Positions 19,939 to 28,870 of a DNA stretch of 64,000 bases are shown here, piece after piece. Below the pieces are notes generated by a model. That model did not search any database, was not told where the DNA came from, and worked only from the letters and a program-made list of their open reading frames with translations. Position numbers and translations under genes: made by a program. This stretch comes from Gemmatimonadota bacterium (GTDB taxonomy: Bacteria > Gemmatimonadota > Gemmatimonadetes > Gemmatimonadales > Gemmatimonadaceae), in NCBI GenBank assembly GCA_016191225.1, contig JACPPC010000007.1, positions 186,001 to 250,000 of the forward strand, written 5' to 3'. Within the stretch, counting starts at the first letter, position 1, and the number at the start of each line of letters is the position of its first letter.

Positions 19939-19955
19939 CTCGTTGTCTCTGATTG

Positions 19956-19994
19956 AAACACAAAACGCGCGGTCGCCACTGTGGCGGCCGCGCG
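19956..19994 (-). terminator. Intrinsic terminator/attenuator between rpsO and pnp
   Basis: A long stem (CGCGCGG/CCGCGCG plus CGCCAC/GTGGCG, nearly perfect) is followed on the minus strand by TTTTGTGTTT. It lies just after the rpsO stop and before pnp, so it probably ends part of the rpsO transcripts and may also be a processing site controlling pnp. Confidence 0.8.
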
Positions 19995-20012
19995 CAGTCG
20001 AACGGTCATGGC

Positions 20013-20273
20013 CTAGTAACGGAGCCCAAGCTCCTGGATGATCTGGCGGTACCCGCTGACATCGGTCCGCTTCAGATAATCGAGGAGGCGGCGGCGCTTG
20101 CCCACCATCTTGAGCAGCCCGCGACGCCCATGGTGGTCCTTGGCGTGGATGCGGAAGTGCTCGGTGAGGTAGTTGATGCGCTCCGTGAGGACGGCGACCT
20201 GCACCTTGCTGGAGCCGGTGTCCGTCTCATGGGCGCTGAACTTGGTGATTGCAGCGCTCTTCGTGAAAGCCAT
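20013..20273 (-). CDS. rpsO: 30S ribosomal protein S15
   Basis: Primary 16S rRNA-binding protein of the small-subunit platform. The 86 residues are close to the usual 89. The conserved core is visible: [45 protein letters not shown]. The ATG at 20273 gives the standard MAFTKS N-terminus. Transcribed from a strong promoter at 20334-20362, with a small leader hairpin that may serve the autoregulation known for S15. Confidence 0.98.
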   Translation of the reverse strand: MAFTKSAAITKFSAHETDTGSSKVQVAVLTERINYLTEHFRIHAKDHHGRRGLLKMVGKRRRLLDYLKRTDVSGYRQIIQELGLRY

Positions 20274-20291
20274 GATGTTCGTGTGCCCCCG

Positions 20292-20305
20292 ACCCGTTGT
20301 CGGGT
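20292..20305 (-). promoter_or_regulatory. Leader hairpin of rpsO
   Basis: ACCCG / CGGGT stem with a 4-nt loop in the short rpsO leader, about 20 nt before the ATG. S15 represses its own mRNA through leader structures in several phyla; whether this simple hairpin does so here is a guess. Confidence 0.3.
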
Positions 20306-20333
20306 TGTTGAGTGTCAAATTGCGTAGCCCTCG

Positions 20334-20362
20334 ATAATACAACGACTTGGGCCGGCTTGCAA
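20334..20362 (-). promoter_or_regulatory. Promoter of rpsO-pnp
   Basis: TTGCAA (20362-20357), an exact 17-bp spacer and TATTAT (20339-20334) on the minus strand form one of the best promoters in the window. The predicted leader is about 50-55 nt. It lies downstream of the degraded gene at 20420-21015. Confidence 0.8.
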
Positions 20363-20419
20363 GGGGGAGGCGACTGCCATGAACTGGGGCCGGGGCACCC
20401 CCCGATCGAGCCGTCAGCA

Positions 20420-21015
20420 AACTCCATGGTCCGCTCCCATTCCGTCCCCCGCCGCCAGCGCTTGAGCGACGAGTCGAGCGCGCTGAAGTCGTCGGAGCGG
20501 GGCATGGCCTGCATCGCCTCCGGCGGCGTGGGCGGGGGCGTGCGCCGCAGCCGCTTCTCGAGGCCGAGCCACCAGCCGTACGACGTCACCGTGGCCGCCG
20601 CCATCCCGCCGAAACGAACCGGTTGCGCAGTGTCCACCGCGAGCCGACGGCGCTCATGCCCACGCACGCCATTGCCGCATCGAAGGCGTCGCGGAGCCGG
20701 AACCCGCGCGCGTACTCGATGTCGTCACGGCGCACCACCATCCCCACGTGCAGCGCCCCGAACCGGCAAGGCGGGAATCCGTTCGCCGCGAAGTACTTCA
20801 TGCGCACCTCCCCGCACCGCGCGAGGAACGTGTCGAGCGCGTCCGTCACCTGCATCTGGTGCGGCTTGAGCAGTCGCCCGCCAAGGGGGAGCCGCTCGAC
20901 GGACGGATGGGCGCCGAACGCCATCAGCGTCTCGAGGGGCAGCCCCCCGGTGTCGCTCGACCGCAGCCATAAGCGCCAGGCCACGTGTCCATCGGCCCAC
21001 CGTGCGCATGTCCAT
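20420..21015 (-). pseudogene. Degraded or frameshifted hypothetical gene
   Basis: Three overlapping minus-strand frames together look like one broken gene. A possible signal-peptide start MDMRTVGRWTRGLALMAAV begins at 21015. The frame then shifts to a well-coded stretch ending at 20586 (LLKPHQMQVTDALDTFLARC, HVGMVVRRDDIEYARGF), then to another from about 20604 ([31 protein letters not shown]). Each stretch has nearly all G or C at third positions, as real genes here do, yet none has both a sensible start and stop. I recognise no domain. It follows rseP by 32 bp. Sequencing errors in GC runs could give the same picture. Confidence 0.5.
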
Positions 21016-21047
21016 GCCGTCCCCCCGCGGATCGGGACCGGGGGTTC

Positions 21048-22256
21048 CTAGCCGGCCACCCCGATCAACCGCAACACGTCGTTCCACATCACGACCACGA
21101 AGATCAGGAGGACCGCCACCAGCCCGGCGCGCATGATCATCTCGCGCGTGCGCACGGAGAAGGCGCTTCCCTTCACCGTCTCGGCCACGTTCATGATGAT
21201 CTGGCCGCCGTCGAGCAGCGGGATCGGCAGCAGGTTGAGGATGGCGATGTTGATCGAGAGGAGCGCGATCAGCGCGAGCAGCGACTCGAAGCCGCTGCGG
21301 GCCGCCTGCACGCTGGACTTGGCGATGGCGATCGGCCCGCCGAGCTGGCGCACGGAGACCCGCCCGAGCACGAGCCCCTTCACGATCTTGAGCACCGTGC
21401 CGCCGAGCATCCAGGTGTAGTCCCACCCCTCGACCACGGCGCGCGCCAGCGGCAGCGGTTCGCGATGCGTGGCGGCCACGGGCGTCGCGCCGATCCGGCC
21501 CACGGTCAGCGGCTCGCCGGTGAGCGGATCGGTGGTGCTGGTGCGCTCGGGGGTCACGGTGATCGCGAGCGCGGCGCCGGCCCGCCGCACGTCGAGCACC
21601 ACGGGCACGCCGGGCGAGGCGCTGATCCGGTCAACGAACTCGCCGAAGTCGCGCACGGCCGTGCCGTTCACCGCCGCCACGCTGTCGCCGGCGAGGAGCC
21701 CCGCCGCCGCCGCCGGCTTCCCCGGCACCACCTCGCTCAGCACGGCGGAGAGGTACGGGCGCCCGTAGAAGGCGAAGAGCGCGATCGCGACCACGAGGGT
21801 CAGGATCGCGTTCATCGTCACGCCGGCCACCATGATGAACAGCCGCGACGCGAGGGGCTTGCTCTCGAACCAGCGATCCTCGGGCACCGGCCGCGGGCCG
21901 AAGGGGGCCAACCCCTCCGGGTCGTATTCCACCGGGTTGAATCCCTTCACGTGCCCGGACTCGGCCATCGCCCGCACGCCGGCCTCGCCCTCGGGGAGCG
22001 GGGCCTCGCCGCCCCCCTCGATGCGCGACATCGTCTCGTCGTCGCGGCTCGCCATGCGCACGAAGCCGCCGATCGGGAGCCAGCTGAGCCGGTAGTCGGT
22101 CTCGCCAAGCTTGATCCCCCAGGCGCGGCTCCCCCACCCGAGCGAGAACACCGGCGCGTAGACGCCCGCGAGCTTGGCGGCGATGAAGTGGCCCAGCTCG
22201 TGGACGAAGACCACGAGCCCGAAGACGACGACCGGCGCGAGCCAGGTCCAGCTCAT
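21048..22256 (-). CDS. rseP: Site-2 protease RseP (M50 membrane zinc metalloprotease)
   Basis: Intramembrane protease that cleaves anti-sigma factors and residual signal peptides. Of 402 residues, the first membrane helix holds H19-E-L-G-H23; a PDZ domain (about 180-260, GLLAGDSVAAVNG) follows. The last helices contain LNLLPIPLLDGGQ with the third zinc ligand. The ATG at 22256 gives the usual N-terminus directly before the active helix. It closes the cdsA-dxr-rseP block, with 46 bp after dxr. Confidence 0.96.
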   Translation of the reverse strand: MSWTWLAPVVVFGLVVFVHELGHFIAAKLAGVYAPVFSLGWGSRAWGIKLGETDYRLSWLPIGGFVRMASRDDETMSRIEGGGEAPLPEGEAGVRAMAESGHVKGFNPVEYDPEGLAPFGPRPVPEDRWFESKPLASRLFIMVAGVTMNAILTLVVAIALFAFYGRPYLSAVLSEVVPGKPAAAAGLLAGDSVAAVNGTAVRDFGEFVDRISASPGVPVVLDVRRAGAALAITVTPERTSTTDPLTGEPLTVGRIGATPVAATHREPLPLARAVVEGWDYTWMLGGTVLKIVKGLVLGRVSVRQLGGPIAIAKSSVQAARSGFESLLALIALLSINIAILNLLPIPLLDGGQIIMNVAETVKGSAFSVRTREMIMRAGLVAVLLIFVVVMWNDVLRLIGVAG

Positions 22257-22302
22257 GCGAAGGGCCCCCTGCGGGGACGGGGAAAGTCGGCCGAAATGAC
22301 GC

Positions 22303-23475
22303 TCACGCGAACTGCCCCCGAACGTGGGCCCGCGCCGCGGCGTCCGCGAGCCCCAGCGCGTCCCGCGACGATCCGTCCATGCGGTCGAGCGCGTCGAGCG
22401 CGTCGCCGATTGCCCGCGGGATGTCCGTGAAGGCGATGCGGGACTCGAGGAAGAGCGCCACGGCGGCCTCGTTGGCGGCGTTGAAGACGGCCGGCGCGGC
22501 ACCGCCGCGGATCCCGGCCTCGCGCCCGAGCCGGAGCGCGGGGAAGTCGTCGAGCCGCACCGGCTCGAAGGTGAGCGGCGACGCGGCCACCGGGTCGAAC
22601 GGGGGCAGGCCGCCGTCGGCGACGCGCTCGGGGTGGGTGAGCGCGTAGAGGACCGGCACTTCCATGGTGGGGGTGCCGAGCTGGGCGAGCACGCTGCCGT
22701 CCACGAACTCGACCATGCTGTGCACGATGCTCTGCGGATGCACCACGACCTCGATGCGGTCGAACGGGATGCCGAACAGGTAATGGGCCTCGATCACCTC
22801 GAGCGCCTTGTTGGCGAGGGTCGCACTGTCTACGGTGATCTTGCGCCCCATGTTCCATGTCGGGTGCTTGAGCGCGTCGGCGAGGGTGACCCGCGCGAGG
22901 CGCTCGCGCGGCCAGTCGCGAAACGGGCCGCCGCTGGCGGTGAGGATCAGCCGCCGCACCTCGCCGCGGGGGCGCGCGCCGATGCACTGCAGGATCGCGG
23001 AGTGCTCGCTGTCGACCGGCACGATCTCGCCGCCGCCGCGTGCCGCGGCGGCGGCGACGATCGCGCCCGCGATCACCAGCGTCTCCTTGTTGGCGAGGGC
23101 GACCCGCTTCCCCGCCTCGAGGGCCGCGATGGTGGCGTCGAGCCCGGCGGCGCCGACGATGGCGTTGAGCACGATGTCGACGTCGGGTCGCGTGGCGGCG
23201 CGCACGAGGCACCCCTCGCCGAGCGCCCACCCCGCGTGCGACGCATGCCCATCACCCTTGACGATCCCCACGAACCCCGGCGTCCAGCGGAGCACCTGCT
23301 CGCCGAGGAGCTCGGAGTTGGAGTGGGCGGTGAGGGCGGCCACCCGAAAGCGCCCCCCCTGCCGCTCGAGCACCCGCAGCGCGGTGGTGCCGATCGACCC
23401 GGTCGACCCGAGGATCGCGACGCCGAGCGCGCTCACCGGGCGGCCCGCGCGCGGCGACGCGGCATTGCGCCGCAT
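22303..23475 (-). CDS. dxr: 1-deoxy-D-xylulose 5-phosphate reductoisomerase
   Basis: NADPH-dependent rearrangement of DXP to MEP, the committed step of the MEP isoprenoid pathway. The 390 residues match. The nucleotide motif GSTGSIGTTAL, ALANKETLV, PVDSEHSAI and the HPTWNMGRKITVDSATL block with catalytic acidic residues are intact. The ATG at 23475 shares one base with the cdsA stop (TGATG). Its product ultimately feeds undecaprenyl phosphate, linking it with the membrane genes around it. Confidence 0.97.
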   Translation of the reverse strand: MRRNAASPRAGRPVSALGVAILGSTGSIGTTALRVLERQGGRFRVAALTAHSNSELLGEQVLRWTPGFVGIVKGDGHASHAGWALGEGCLVRAATRPDVDIVLNAIVGAAGLDATIAALEAGKRVALANKETLVIAGAIVAAAAARGGGEIVPVDSEHSAILQCIGARPRGEVRRLILTASGGPFRDWPRERLARVTLADALKHPTWNMGRKITVDSATLANKALEVIEAHYLFGIPFDRIEVVVHPQSIVHSMVEFVDGSVLAQLGTPTMEVPVLYALTHPERVADGGLPPFDPVAASPLTFEPVRLDDFPALRLGREAGIRGGAAPAVFNAANEAAVALFLESRIAFTDIPRAIGDALDALDRMDGSSRDALGLADAAARAHVRGQFA

Positions 23476-24341
23476 CAGCGCGACACCCCGTAGAGGAACC
23501 ACGGCAGGATGAGGTACGCGACCGGCATCACGAAGAAGATCGAGTCGAGCCGGTCGAGCACGCCGCCATGCCCGGGGATCAGCCCCGACGAGTCCTTCAT
23601 CCCCGCCTCGCGCTTGACCAGCGACTCGGCGAGGTCGCCCACCTGCGCGGCGACCGACACCAGCGCCCCGAATCCAAGGGACCCGAACGTGGTCATGGTG
23701 AGGCTGGCATTGGGGACGAGGATGACGTGCACGTATGCCCACGCCATCACCATCGCGAGCCCGAGTCCGCCGACCGCGCCGGCGACCGTCTTTCCGGGAC
23801 TCACGCTCGGCATCAGCTTGCGCCGGCCGAACAGCCGCCCGACGGCGTACGCTCCCGTGTCGGTGCTCCACGCCAGCCAGATCGGGAAGGCGACGAGCGC
23901 GGTGCCCGCGGCGCCGCCGATCACGAGCGGGTGGTAGCGCAGCCCGACGGCGAAGGCGAGGGTGCCGCCGGTGTACAGGATGCCGAAGATGGTGACGCCG
24001 GTGGACGAAAGTGGCCGGTCGTGGGAGCGGCGCGAGAAGAGGATCGCGCTGAAGACCGCCAGCAGCGCCACGACCGCCCCGCTCACGGAGACGTGGCCGA
24101 GCACCGGCCAGTCGGCGAAAGCCGCCCAGGAGAGGACCGGAATCGACGCGGCGAAGGGGATGCCGACCCAGGCCGCGGGCTGGATGCCGCCGGCGCGGGC
24201 GATCCGGTAGAGCTCCCACGCCGCGACCCCGGCGGCGCTGGCGAGGAGGAGGGCCCACCAGAGGCCGCCCACGTACGCCAGCACGATCGTCGCCGGCGCC
24301 GCGAGCACCGCAAAGACCACCCGCCGCGTGAGTTGCGCCAC
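23475..24341 (-). CDS. cdsA: Phosphatidate cytidylyltransferase
   Basis: Makes CDP-diacylglycerol from phosphatidate and CTP in the inner membrane. The 288 residues carry about eight hydrophobic helices. The C-terminal family signature is complete: SLVKREAGMKD, then GLIPGHGGVLDRLDS. It starts with GTG at 24341, 41 bp after frr. In most bacteria uppS lies between frr and cdsA; it is missing here. Confidence 0.95.
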   Translation of the reverse strand: MAQLTRRVVFAVLAAPATIVLAYVGGLWWALLLASAAGVAAWELYRIARAGGIQPAAWVGIPFAASIPVLSWAAFADWPVLGHVSVSGAVVALLAVFSAILFSRRSHDRPLSSTGVTIFGILYTGGTLAFAVGLRYHPLVIGGAAGTALVAFPIWLAWSTDTGAYAVGRLFGRRKLMPSVSPGKTVAGAVGGLGLAMVMAWAYVHVILVPNASLTMTTFGSLGFGALVSVAAQVGDLAESLVKREAGMKDSSGLIPGHGGVLDRLDSIFFVMPVAYLILPWFLYGVSR

Positions 24342-24382
24342 GTGCCCTCGCCTCGGTTACGCCGGGACCGGGGCTGGCACGA

Positions 24383-24940
24383 TCAGACTTCGAGCAGTTC
24401 GGCTTCCTTCGCCTTCAGCAGCTCGTCGACCTTGTGGATGTAGTCGTCGTGCAGCTTCTGCAGGTCCTTCTCGGCGTGCTTCACGTCGTCCTCGCTCACC
24501 CCCGACAGCTTCTTGAGCCTGTCGCGCGACTCGGTGCGGGCATGGCGCACGCCGATCCGGCCCTCCTCGACCAGCTTGTGGACGACCTTCACGAGGTCCT
24601 TGCGGCGCTGCTCGTTGAGCGAGGGCAGCGGGACGCGGATCACCCCCCCCTGCTGGGCCGGGTCGAGGCCGAGGTCGGCCTCGCGGATCGCCTTTTCGAT
24701 CGCCTTGGCGTTGGCCTTGTCCCAGGGCGTGACGAGGATGAGCCGCGGCTCGGGGGCGGAGACGCTCGAGAGCTGGTTGAGCGGCATCTGCTGTCCGTAG
24801 ACCTCGACGCGCACGGTATCGAGCATGCTCGGGCTCGCCTTGCCGGAGCGGATGCCGGCGAGCTCCCGCTTGGTGCTCTCCAGCGACTTGTCCATGTGCT
24901 GCCGGGCGCTGGCCTTGATCTGTTCGATGGGCGTGGTCAT
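24383..24940 (-). CDS. frr: Ribosome recycling factor
   Basis: Splits post-termination ribosomes together with EF-G. The 185 residues match the family. [25 protein letters not shown]-like [12 protein letters not shown], and [16 protein letters not shown] are the standard blocks of the two-domain tRNA-mimic fold. The ATG overlaps the pyrH stop by four bases (ATGA). Confidence 0.98.
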   Translation of the reverse strand: MTTPIEQIKASARQHMDKSLESTKRELAGIRSGKASPSMLDTVRVEVYGQQMPLNQLSSVSAPEPRLILVTPWDKANAKAIEKAIREADLGLDPAQQGGVIRVPLPSLNEQRRKDLVKVVHKLVEEGRIGVRHARTESRDRLKKLSGVSEDDVKHAEKDLQKLHDDYIHKVDELLKAKEAELLEV

Positions 24941-25680
24941 TGCACGAGGGTGCCCACGCGCTCGCCGCGGAGGGCGGCGGCGACCGCGCCGGGTCGGTGG
25001 ATGTTGAGGACGATCAGCGGCAGGCGATTCTCCTTGCACAGCGTGATCGCCGTCTGGTCCATGACGCCGAGCTCGCCGCCGATGATCTCGCGGTAGCCCA
25101 GCGTCTCGTACAGCGTGGCGTCCGGATTCTGGCGCGGGTCGGCGCTGTACACGCCGTCCACCCCGGTGGCCTTGATGATCACGTCGGCCTTCATCTGGAT
25201 CGCCCGCAGCACGGCGGCGGTGTCGGTGGAAAAGTACGGGTTCCCCGTGCCGGCGGCAAAGATCACCGTGCGCCCCTTCTCGAAGTGACGCAGCGCACGC
25301 CGGCGGATGTACGGCTCGGCGAGTTCCTCCATGCGGATGGCCGTCATGACGCGGGTGTCGATCCCGCGTCGCTCCAGCACGTCCTGCATGGCCATGGCGT
25401 TGATCACCGTGCCGAGCATCCCCATGTAGTCGGCGGCGACGCGGTCCATGCCGTGGCGGGCCATCTGGCCGCCGCGCACGATGTTGCCGCCGCCGATGAC
25501 GATGCCCAGCCCGGCGCCGAGGGCGGCCACGAGCTCGATCTCGCCCGCCAGCCGCTCGATCATCGCGAAGTCGAGCCCGAACCCCTTGTCGCCGGCGAGG
25601 GCCTCCCCGGAGATCTTGAGGAGGACCCGGCGGTACCGGAGGTCCGGGCTGGGCGTCACGGGCTGGAACGCGCCAGACAC
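24937..25680 (-). CDS. pyrH: Uridylate kinase
   Basis: Phosphorylates UMP to UDP; hexameric amino-acid-kinase fold. Motifs: [52 protein letters not shown]. The GTG at 25680 lies 5 bp after the tsf stop with a GAGG element upstream and gives 247 residues; a second GTG at 25659 is possible but lacks any ribosome site. Order tsf-pyrH-frr is the common bacterial arrangement. Confidence 0.95.
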   Translation of the reverse strand: MSGAFQPVTPSPDLRYRRVLLKISGEALAGDKGFGLDFAMIERLAGEIELVAALGAGLGIVIGGGNIVRGGQMARHGMDRVAADYMGMLGTVINAMAMQDVLERRGIDTRVMTAIRMEELAEPYIRRRALRHFEKGRTVIFAAGTGNPYFSTDTAAVLRAIQMKADVIIKATGVDGVYSADPRQNPDATLYETLGYREIIGGELGVMDQTAITLCKENRLPLIVLNIHRPGAVAAALRGERVGTLVQ

Positions 25681-25685
25681 CGGGG

Positions 25686-26573
25686 CTACGCCTCGCCCAT
25701 CTGGAAGCGGGCGAAGCGGCGGACCGCGGCGCCGGCGCCGGCGTCCTTCAGGAGCTGGCCGATCGTCCTGCTGTCGTCGCGCACCCACGGCTGCTCCATG
25801 AGCACCACCTCGCCGTAGAACTTGGCGATCCGGCCGTCGACCATCCTGGCGATGATGTTGTCGGGCTTGCCGCTGGCGCGGGCCTGCTCCTCGAAGATGC
25901 GCCGCTCCCGGTCGATCAGCTCGGGTGGCACCTGGTCGCGCGAGACGGCCACCGGCACCGCCGGCACGCCCGCGGCGATGTGCTCGGCGACCGAGCGTGC
26001 GGTGGCGATGGCGGCGGCGCCGGTGGCGCCGCCCAGCTCCACCAGCACGGCAACCTTGCCGTTGTGGTGCAGGTAGGTGCCGATCACGCCGTCGGTGGTG
26101 AAGCGGGCGACGCGGCGGAGGACGACGTTCTCGCCCGTCCTGGCCGACATCCCCTTCACGACCTCGCCCACGGTGCGCGACCCGTCGGTGTGCCACCTGG
26201 CGTCGAGGAGCTCGCCACCGGCGCCCACGTGCACCACGCCGTTGACGTTGTCGTCCTGCGCGACGTGCTCGGCGACCGCCCTGCTGAAGGCGACGAACTC
26301 GTCGTTGCGCCCGACGAAGTCGGTCTCGGAGTTGACCTCGACGAGGGTGCCCGACTGGCCGTCGGGGGCCACGATGAGCGCGATCTGTCCCTCGCTGGCC
26401 TGGCGGTCGGTGCGCTTGTCGGCCCTGGCCATCCCCTTCTTGCGGAGGAGCTCGATGGCGGAGTCCATGTTTCCCCGGGCCTCGTCGAGCGCCTTCTTGC
26501 AATCCATCATGCCGGCGCCCGTGCGGGCGCGCAGCTCGGCTACATCCTTGGCGGTGAACGCGGTGGCAGTCAT
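25686..26573 (-). CDS. tsf: Translation elongation factor Ts
   Basis: Nucleotide exchange factor for EF-Tu. The 295 residues start with the ubiquitin-associated-like domain ([22 protein letters not shown]) and [14 protein letters not shown], followed by core subdomains with [13 protein letters not shown], which contacts EF-Tu, and PEKIV-like [22 protein letters not shown]. The ATG at 26573 was chosen at the standard [10 protein letters not shown] start. Separated from rpsB by 152 bp that contains a terminator-like hairpin. Confidence 0.97.
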   Translation of the reverse strand: MTATAFTAKDVAELRARTGAGMMDCKKALDEARGNMDSAIELLRKKGMARADKRTDRQASEGQIALIVAPDGQSGTLVEVNSETDFVGRNDEFVAFSRAVAEHVAQDDNVNGVVHVGAGGELLDARWHTDGSRTVGEVVKGMSARTGENVVLRRVARFTTDGVIGTYLHHNGKVAVLVELGGATGAAAIATARSVAEHIAAGVPAVPVAVSRDQVPPELIDRERRIFEEQARASGKPDNIIARMVDGRIAKFYGEVVLMEQPWVRDDSRTIGQLLKDAGAGAAVRRFARFQMGEA

Positions 26574-26609
26574 GGTGCTGATCCCTGCTGAATGGTGTCG
26601 GCGGTCGTG

Positions 26610-26637
26610 AAAAGCGCCGCCGGGCGGCCGGCGGCGC
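26610..26637 (-). terminator. Terminator/attenuator between rpsB and tsf
   Basis: Perfect 10-bp stem GCGCCGCCGG / CCGGCGGCGC with a 4-nt loop, followed on the minus strand by TTTTC. It probably sets the ratio of rpsB to tsf transcripts, as the attenuator in the E. coli rpsB-tsf operon does. The remaining 80 bp or so toward rpsB show nothing. Confidence 0.75.
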
Positions 26638-26725
26638 AACTCGCTGAGCGGTGGGATTCGCTCCGCGTGGCGCGGCACGACGCCGTCGGCCGGTCGTCGC
26701 GCACTCCATGCGGGTGAAGGTGCCG

Positions 26726-27631
26726 CTATTCCTCCGTCGCGGCGACCTCGTCCCCGTCGGCGGGCGCCTCGGCCCCCGCCTCCCCGGCCTCGCCCCCCTT
26801 GAGCCGGGCGGCGATCGCCTCGGGCTTGGCCCGGCGGCGGCGGGGGCGGCGGCGGCGGCGCTTCTCGTCCTCGCCGGCCGGCTCGGCCCCGCGGTCGGAG
26901 CTGTAGGTGAACGACTCGGCCTCCTCGACCTCGTCGCGCACCGGGGCCTCGCGACGGGCCTCGCTGATCGCGTCGGCGATCGCCTTCGTGATCAGCTCCA
27001 CCGATCGGATCGCATCGTCGTTGCCGGCGATCGGCACGGTGATGAGGTCCGGGTCGGAGTTGGTGTCGCAGATCGCGACCATCGGGATGCCGAGCTTGTT
27101 CGCCTCGGTGACCGCGATGCGCTCCTTCTTGCTGTCGATGACGAACATGAGCCCGGGGATGCGGACCATGCTCTTGATGCCGCTCAGGTTCTTCGCGAGC
27201 TTGTCGCGCTGGCGGGTCATCATGAGCTGTTCCTTCTTCGTGTAGTTCGCGAAGTCCCCGCCCTCCTCGGAGCCGGCCTCGAGCTCCTTGAGGCGCTTGA
27301 GCTGCTTCTTGACCGTCTGGAAGTTGGTCATCAGGCCGCCGAGCCAGCGCTCGGTCACGTACATCGCGCCGCAGCGCTCGGCCTCGGCGGCGACCACGGC
27401 CGCGAGCTGGCGCTTGGTGCAGACGAAGAGCACGCTCTCGCCGCGCATGACGACCTCGCGCACGAGCTTCTGCGCGAGCTCGAGCTGGCGGAGCGTCTTT
27501 TGCAGGTCGATGATGTGGATCCCGTTCCGCTCCGCGAAGATGAACCGGCGCATCTTCGGGTTCCAGCGGCGGGTCTGGTGGCCGAAGTGGACGCCGGCCT
27601 GGAGCAGTTCGTCGAGCTTGGGCTGGTACAT
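26726..27631 (-). CDS. rpsB: 30S ribosomal protein S2
   Basis: Late-assembling small-subunit protein that recruits S1. The first 235 residues are standard: [73 protein letters not shown]. The protein is 301 residues, about 60 longer than E. coli S2. The extra tail is a block of nine or more Arg/Lys residues (about 255-268) followed by an Ala/Glu/Gly-rich acidic end. Confidence 0.97.
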   Translation of the reverse strand: MYQPKLDELLQAGVHFGHQTRRWNPKMRRFIFAERNGIHIIDLQKTLRQLELAQKLVREVVMRGESVLFVCTKRQLAAVVAAEAERCGAMYVTERWLGGLMTNFQTVKKQLKRLKELEAGSEEGGDFANYTKKEQLMMTRQRDKLAKNLSGIKSMVRIPGLMFVIDSKKERIAVTEANKLGIPMVAICDTNSDPDLITVPIAGNDDAIRSVELITKAIADAISEARREAPVRDEVEEAESFTYSSDRGAEPAGEDEKRRRRRPRRRRAKPEAIAARLKGGEAGEAGAEAPADGDEVAATEE

Positions 27632-27662
27632 GGGTGGAGAATCCTGGTCGGGTTGTGGCGTC

Positions 27663-27722
27663 CGCGCTCGTCGTCGTGGCCGGCGACCCCTTGCGGGGCA
27701 CCCACCGGCCACTCGGAGCGCG
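27663..27722 (-). promoter_or_regulatory. Stem-loop upstream of rpsB
   Basis: Nested inverted repeat: GCGCTC/GAGCGC outside, GTGGCCGG/CCGGCCAC in the middle and CCCC/GGGG at the tip. It lies in the 171-bp rpsI-rpsB gap. It could end rplM-rpsI transcription or be an S2-type leader control element. No U-tract favours the latter. Confidence 0.4.
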
Positions 27723-27802
27723 TGCGGGATGACATGCGCTGGAAGAACGGGTCGAACGGGGCCTGCGGTGGTACTCCTGCGGGGACGGCTGGTGCCCTGC
27801 GG

Positions 27803-28195
27803 TTAGCGCTTGCTGAACTGGAACTTCTTGCGGGCCTTGGGACGGCCCGGCTTCTTGCGCTCGACCGCGCGGGCGTCGCGCGTGAGGAGCCCGAAGTCAC
27901 GGAGCTTGCGGCGGTGCAGCTCGTCGACCTGCACGAGGGCGCGCGCCACGGCGAGGCGCAGGGCGCCCGCCTGGCCGGTCTGGCCGCCTCCCTCGATCGT
28001 CGCCGCGACATCGAACCGCCCCACGCAATCGGTGACCGCGAAGGGCTGCTGGATCGCCGACACCAGCGACGGGCGCGGGAAGTAGTCGCCGAGGGTCCGG
28101 CCGTTCACGTCCCACTTGCCCGAGCCGGGACGCAGGTAGAGGCGGCAGACCGCCTCCTTGCGGCGGCCAATGCTGTGGATCTGGGCGTCGCTCAT
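27803..28195 (-). CDS. rpsI: 30S ribosomal protein S9
   Basis: Small-subunit head protein whose C-terminal tail reaches the P-site tRNA. The 130 residues end in the required KKFQFSKR with terminal Arg. IGRRKEAVCRLYL and GGGQTGQAGALRLAVARAL are the family blocks. The ATG shares one base with the rplM stop (TGATG). Confidence 0.98.
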   Translation of the reverse strand: MSDAQIHSIGRRKEAVCRLYLRPGSGKWDVNGRTLGDYFPRPSLVSAIQQPFAVTDCVGRFDVAATIEGGGQTGQAGALRLAVARALVQVDELHRRKLRDFGLLTRDARAVERKKPGRPKARKKFQFSKR

Positions 28196-28647
28196 CACTT
28201 CGCCTCGCTCGGGCCGAAGGTCAGGGGGGCGGGCTTCTGCGCCGTGTGCGGGTGCTCGGCACCGGCATAGACGCGAAGCTTGAGGCGGAGGGCCTGGCGG
28301 CCGAGGGCGGTCTTGGGGAGCATGCCGAAGACGGCCTTCTCGATCACCCGCTCGGGATGCTTGGCGAGCATCGAGGCGAACGGCGTGAACTTCTCGTGCC
28401 CCATGTAGCCCGAGTGCGAGTAGTACTTCTTCTGCTCGGCCTTGCGCCCGGTGACCTTGACCTTGCTGGCATTGATGACGATGACGTTGTCCCCCGTGTC
28501 GAGGTGGGGGGTGTACATCGGCTTGTGCTTGCCGCGGATGATCCGGGCGACCTCGGCGGCGAGGCGTCCGAGGACCATGCCGCTGGCATCGACCACGAAC
28601 CAGTCGTGCCGGATGTGGCTGGGCGTCGGCGTGAAGGTGCTGCGCAT
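28195..28647 (-). CDS. rplM: 50S ribosomal protein L13
   Basis: Early 23S rRNA-binding protein. The 150 residues include [48 protein letters not shown] and [14 protein letters not shown]. The ATG at 28647 gives the normal N-terminus. First gene of the long rplM-rpsI-rpsB-tsf-pyrH-frr-cdsA-dxr-rseP series behind a strong promoter. Confidence 0.98.
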   Translation of the reverse strand: MRSTFTPTPSHIRHDWFVVDASGMVLGRLAAEVARIIRGKHKPMYTPHLDTGDNVIVINASKVKVTGRKAEQKKYYSHSGYMGHEKFTPFASMLAKHPERVIEKAVFGMLPKTALGRQALRLKLRVYAGAEHPHTAQKPAPLTFGPSEAK

Positions 28648-28745
28648 GCTGGCGTTTGGTGGAACGGAGGGGTCGATCGCCTCACCGGTGCGGGATGCAA
28701 CCCGGGTTTCGGCCGCCCGCGAAGGGCGTTTTGGCACAGAAACTC

Positions 28746-28774
28746 AAGCTATCCAACCGGTTGGCCCCGGTCAA
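28746..28774 (-). promoter_or_regulatory. Promoter of the rplM operon
   Basis: TTGACC (28774-28769), 17-bp spacer and TAGCTT (28751-28746) on the minus strand. It predicts a leader close to 90-100 nt before rplM. It sits back to back with the divergent kinase gene, whose own -10 is at 28858. Confidence 0.8.
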
Positions 28775-28857
28775 CGGGGCGCTGTCGGGGCGCGAGCCGG
28801 GCCCTGAGGGGCGCCGCCGGCGTGGTCGGCGGCAGCGCCAGAATCCGGTGCAGGCCG

Positions 28858-28863
28858 TATCCT
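28858..28863 (+). promoter_or_regulatory. Probable -10 box of the hybrid kinase gene
   Basis: TATCCT ends 7 nt before the ATG at 28871, another leaderless-type arrangement. The -35 is poor. Confidence 0.4.
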
Positions 28864-28870
28864 TGTGCCG

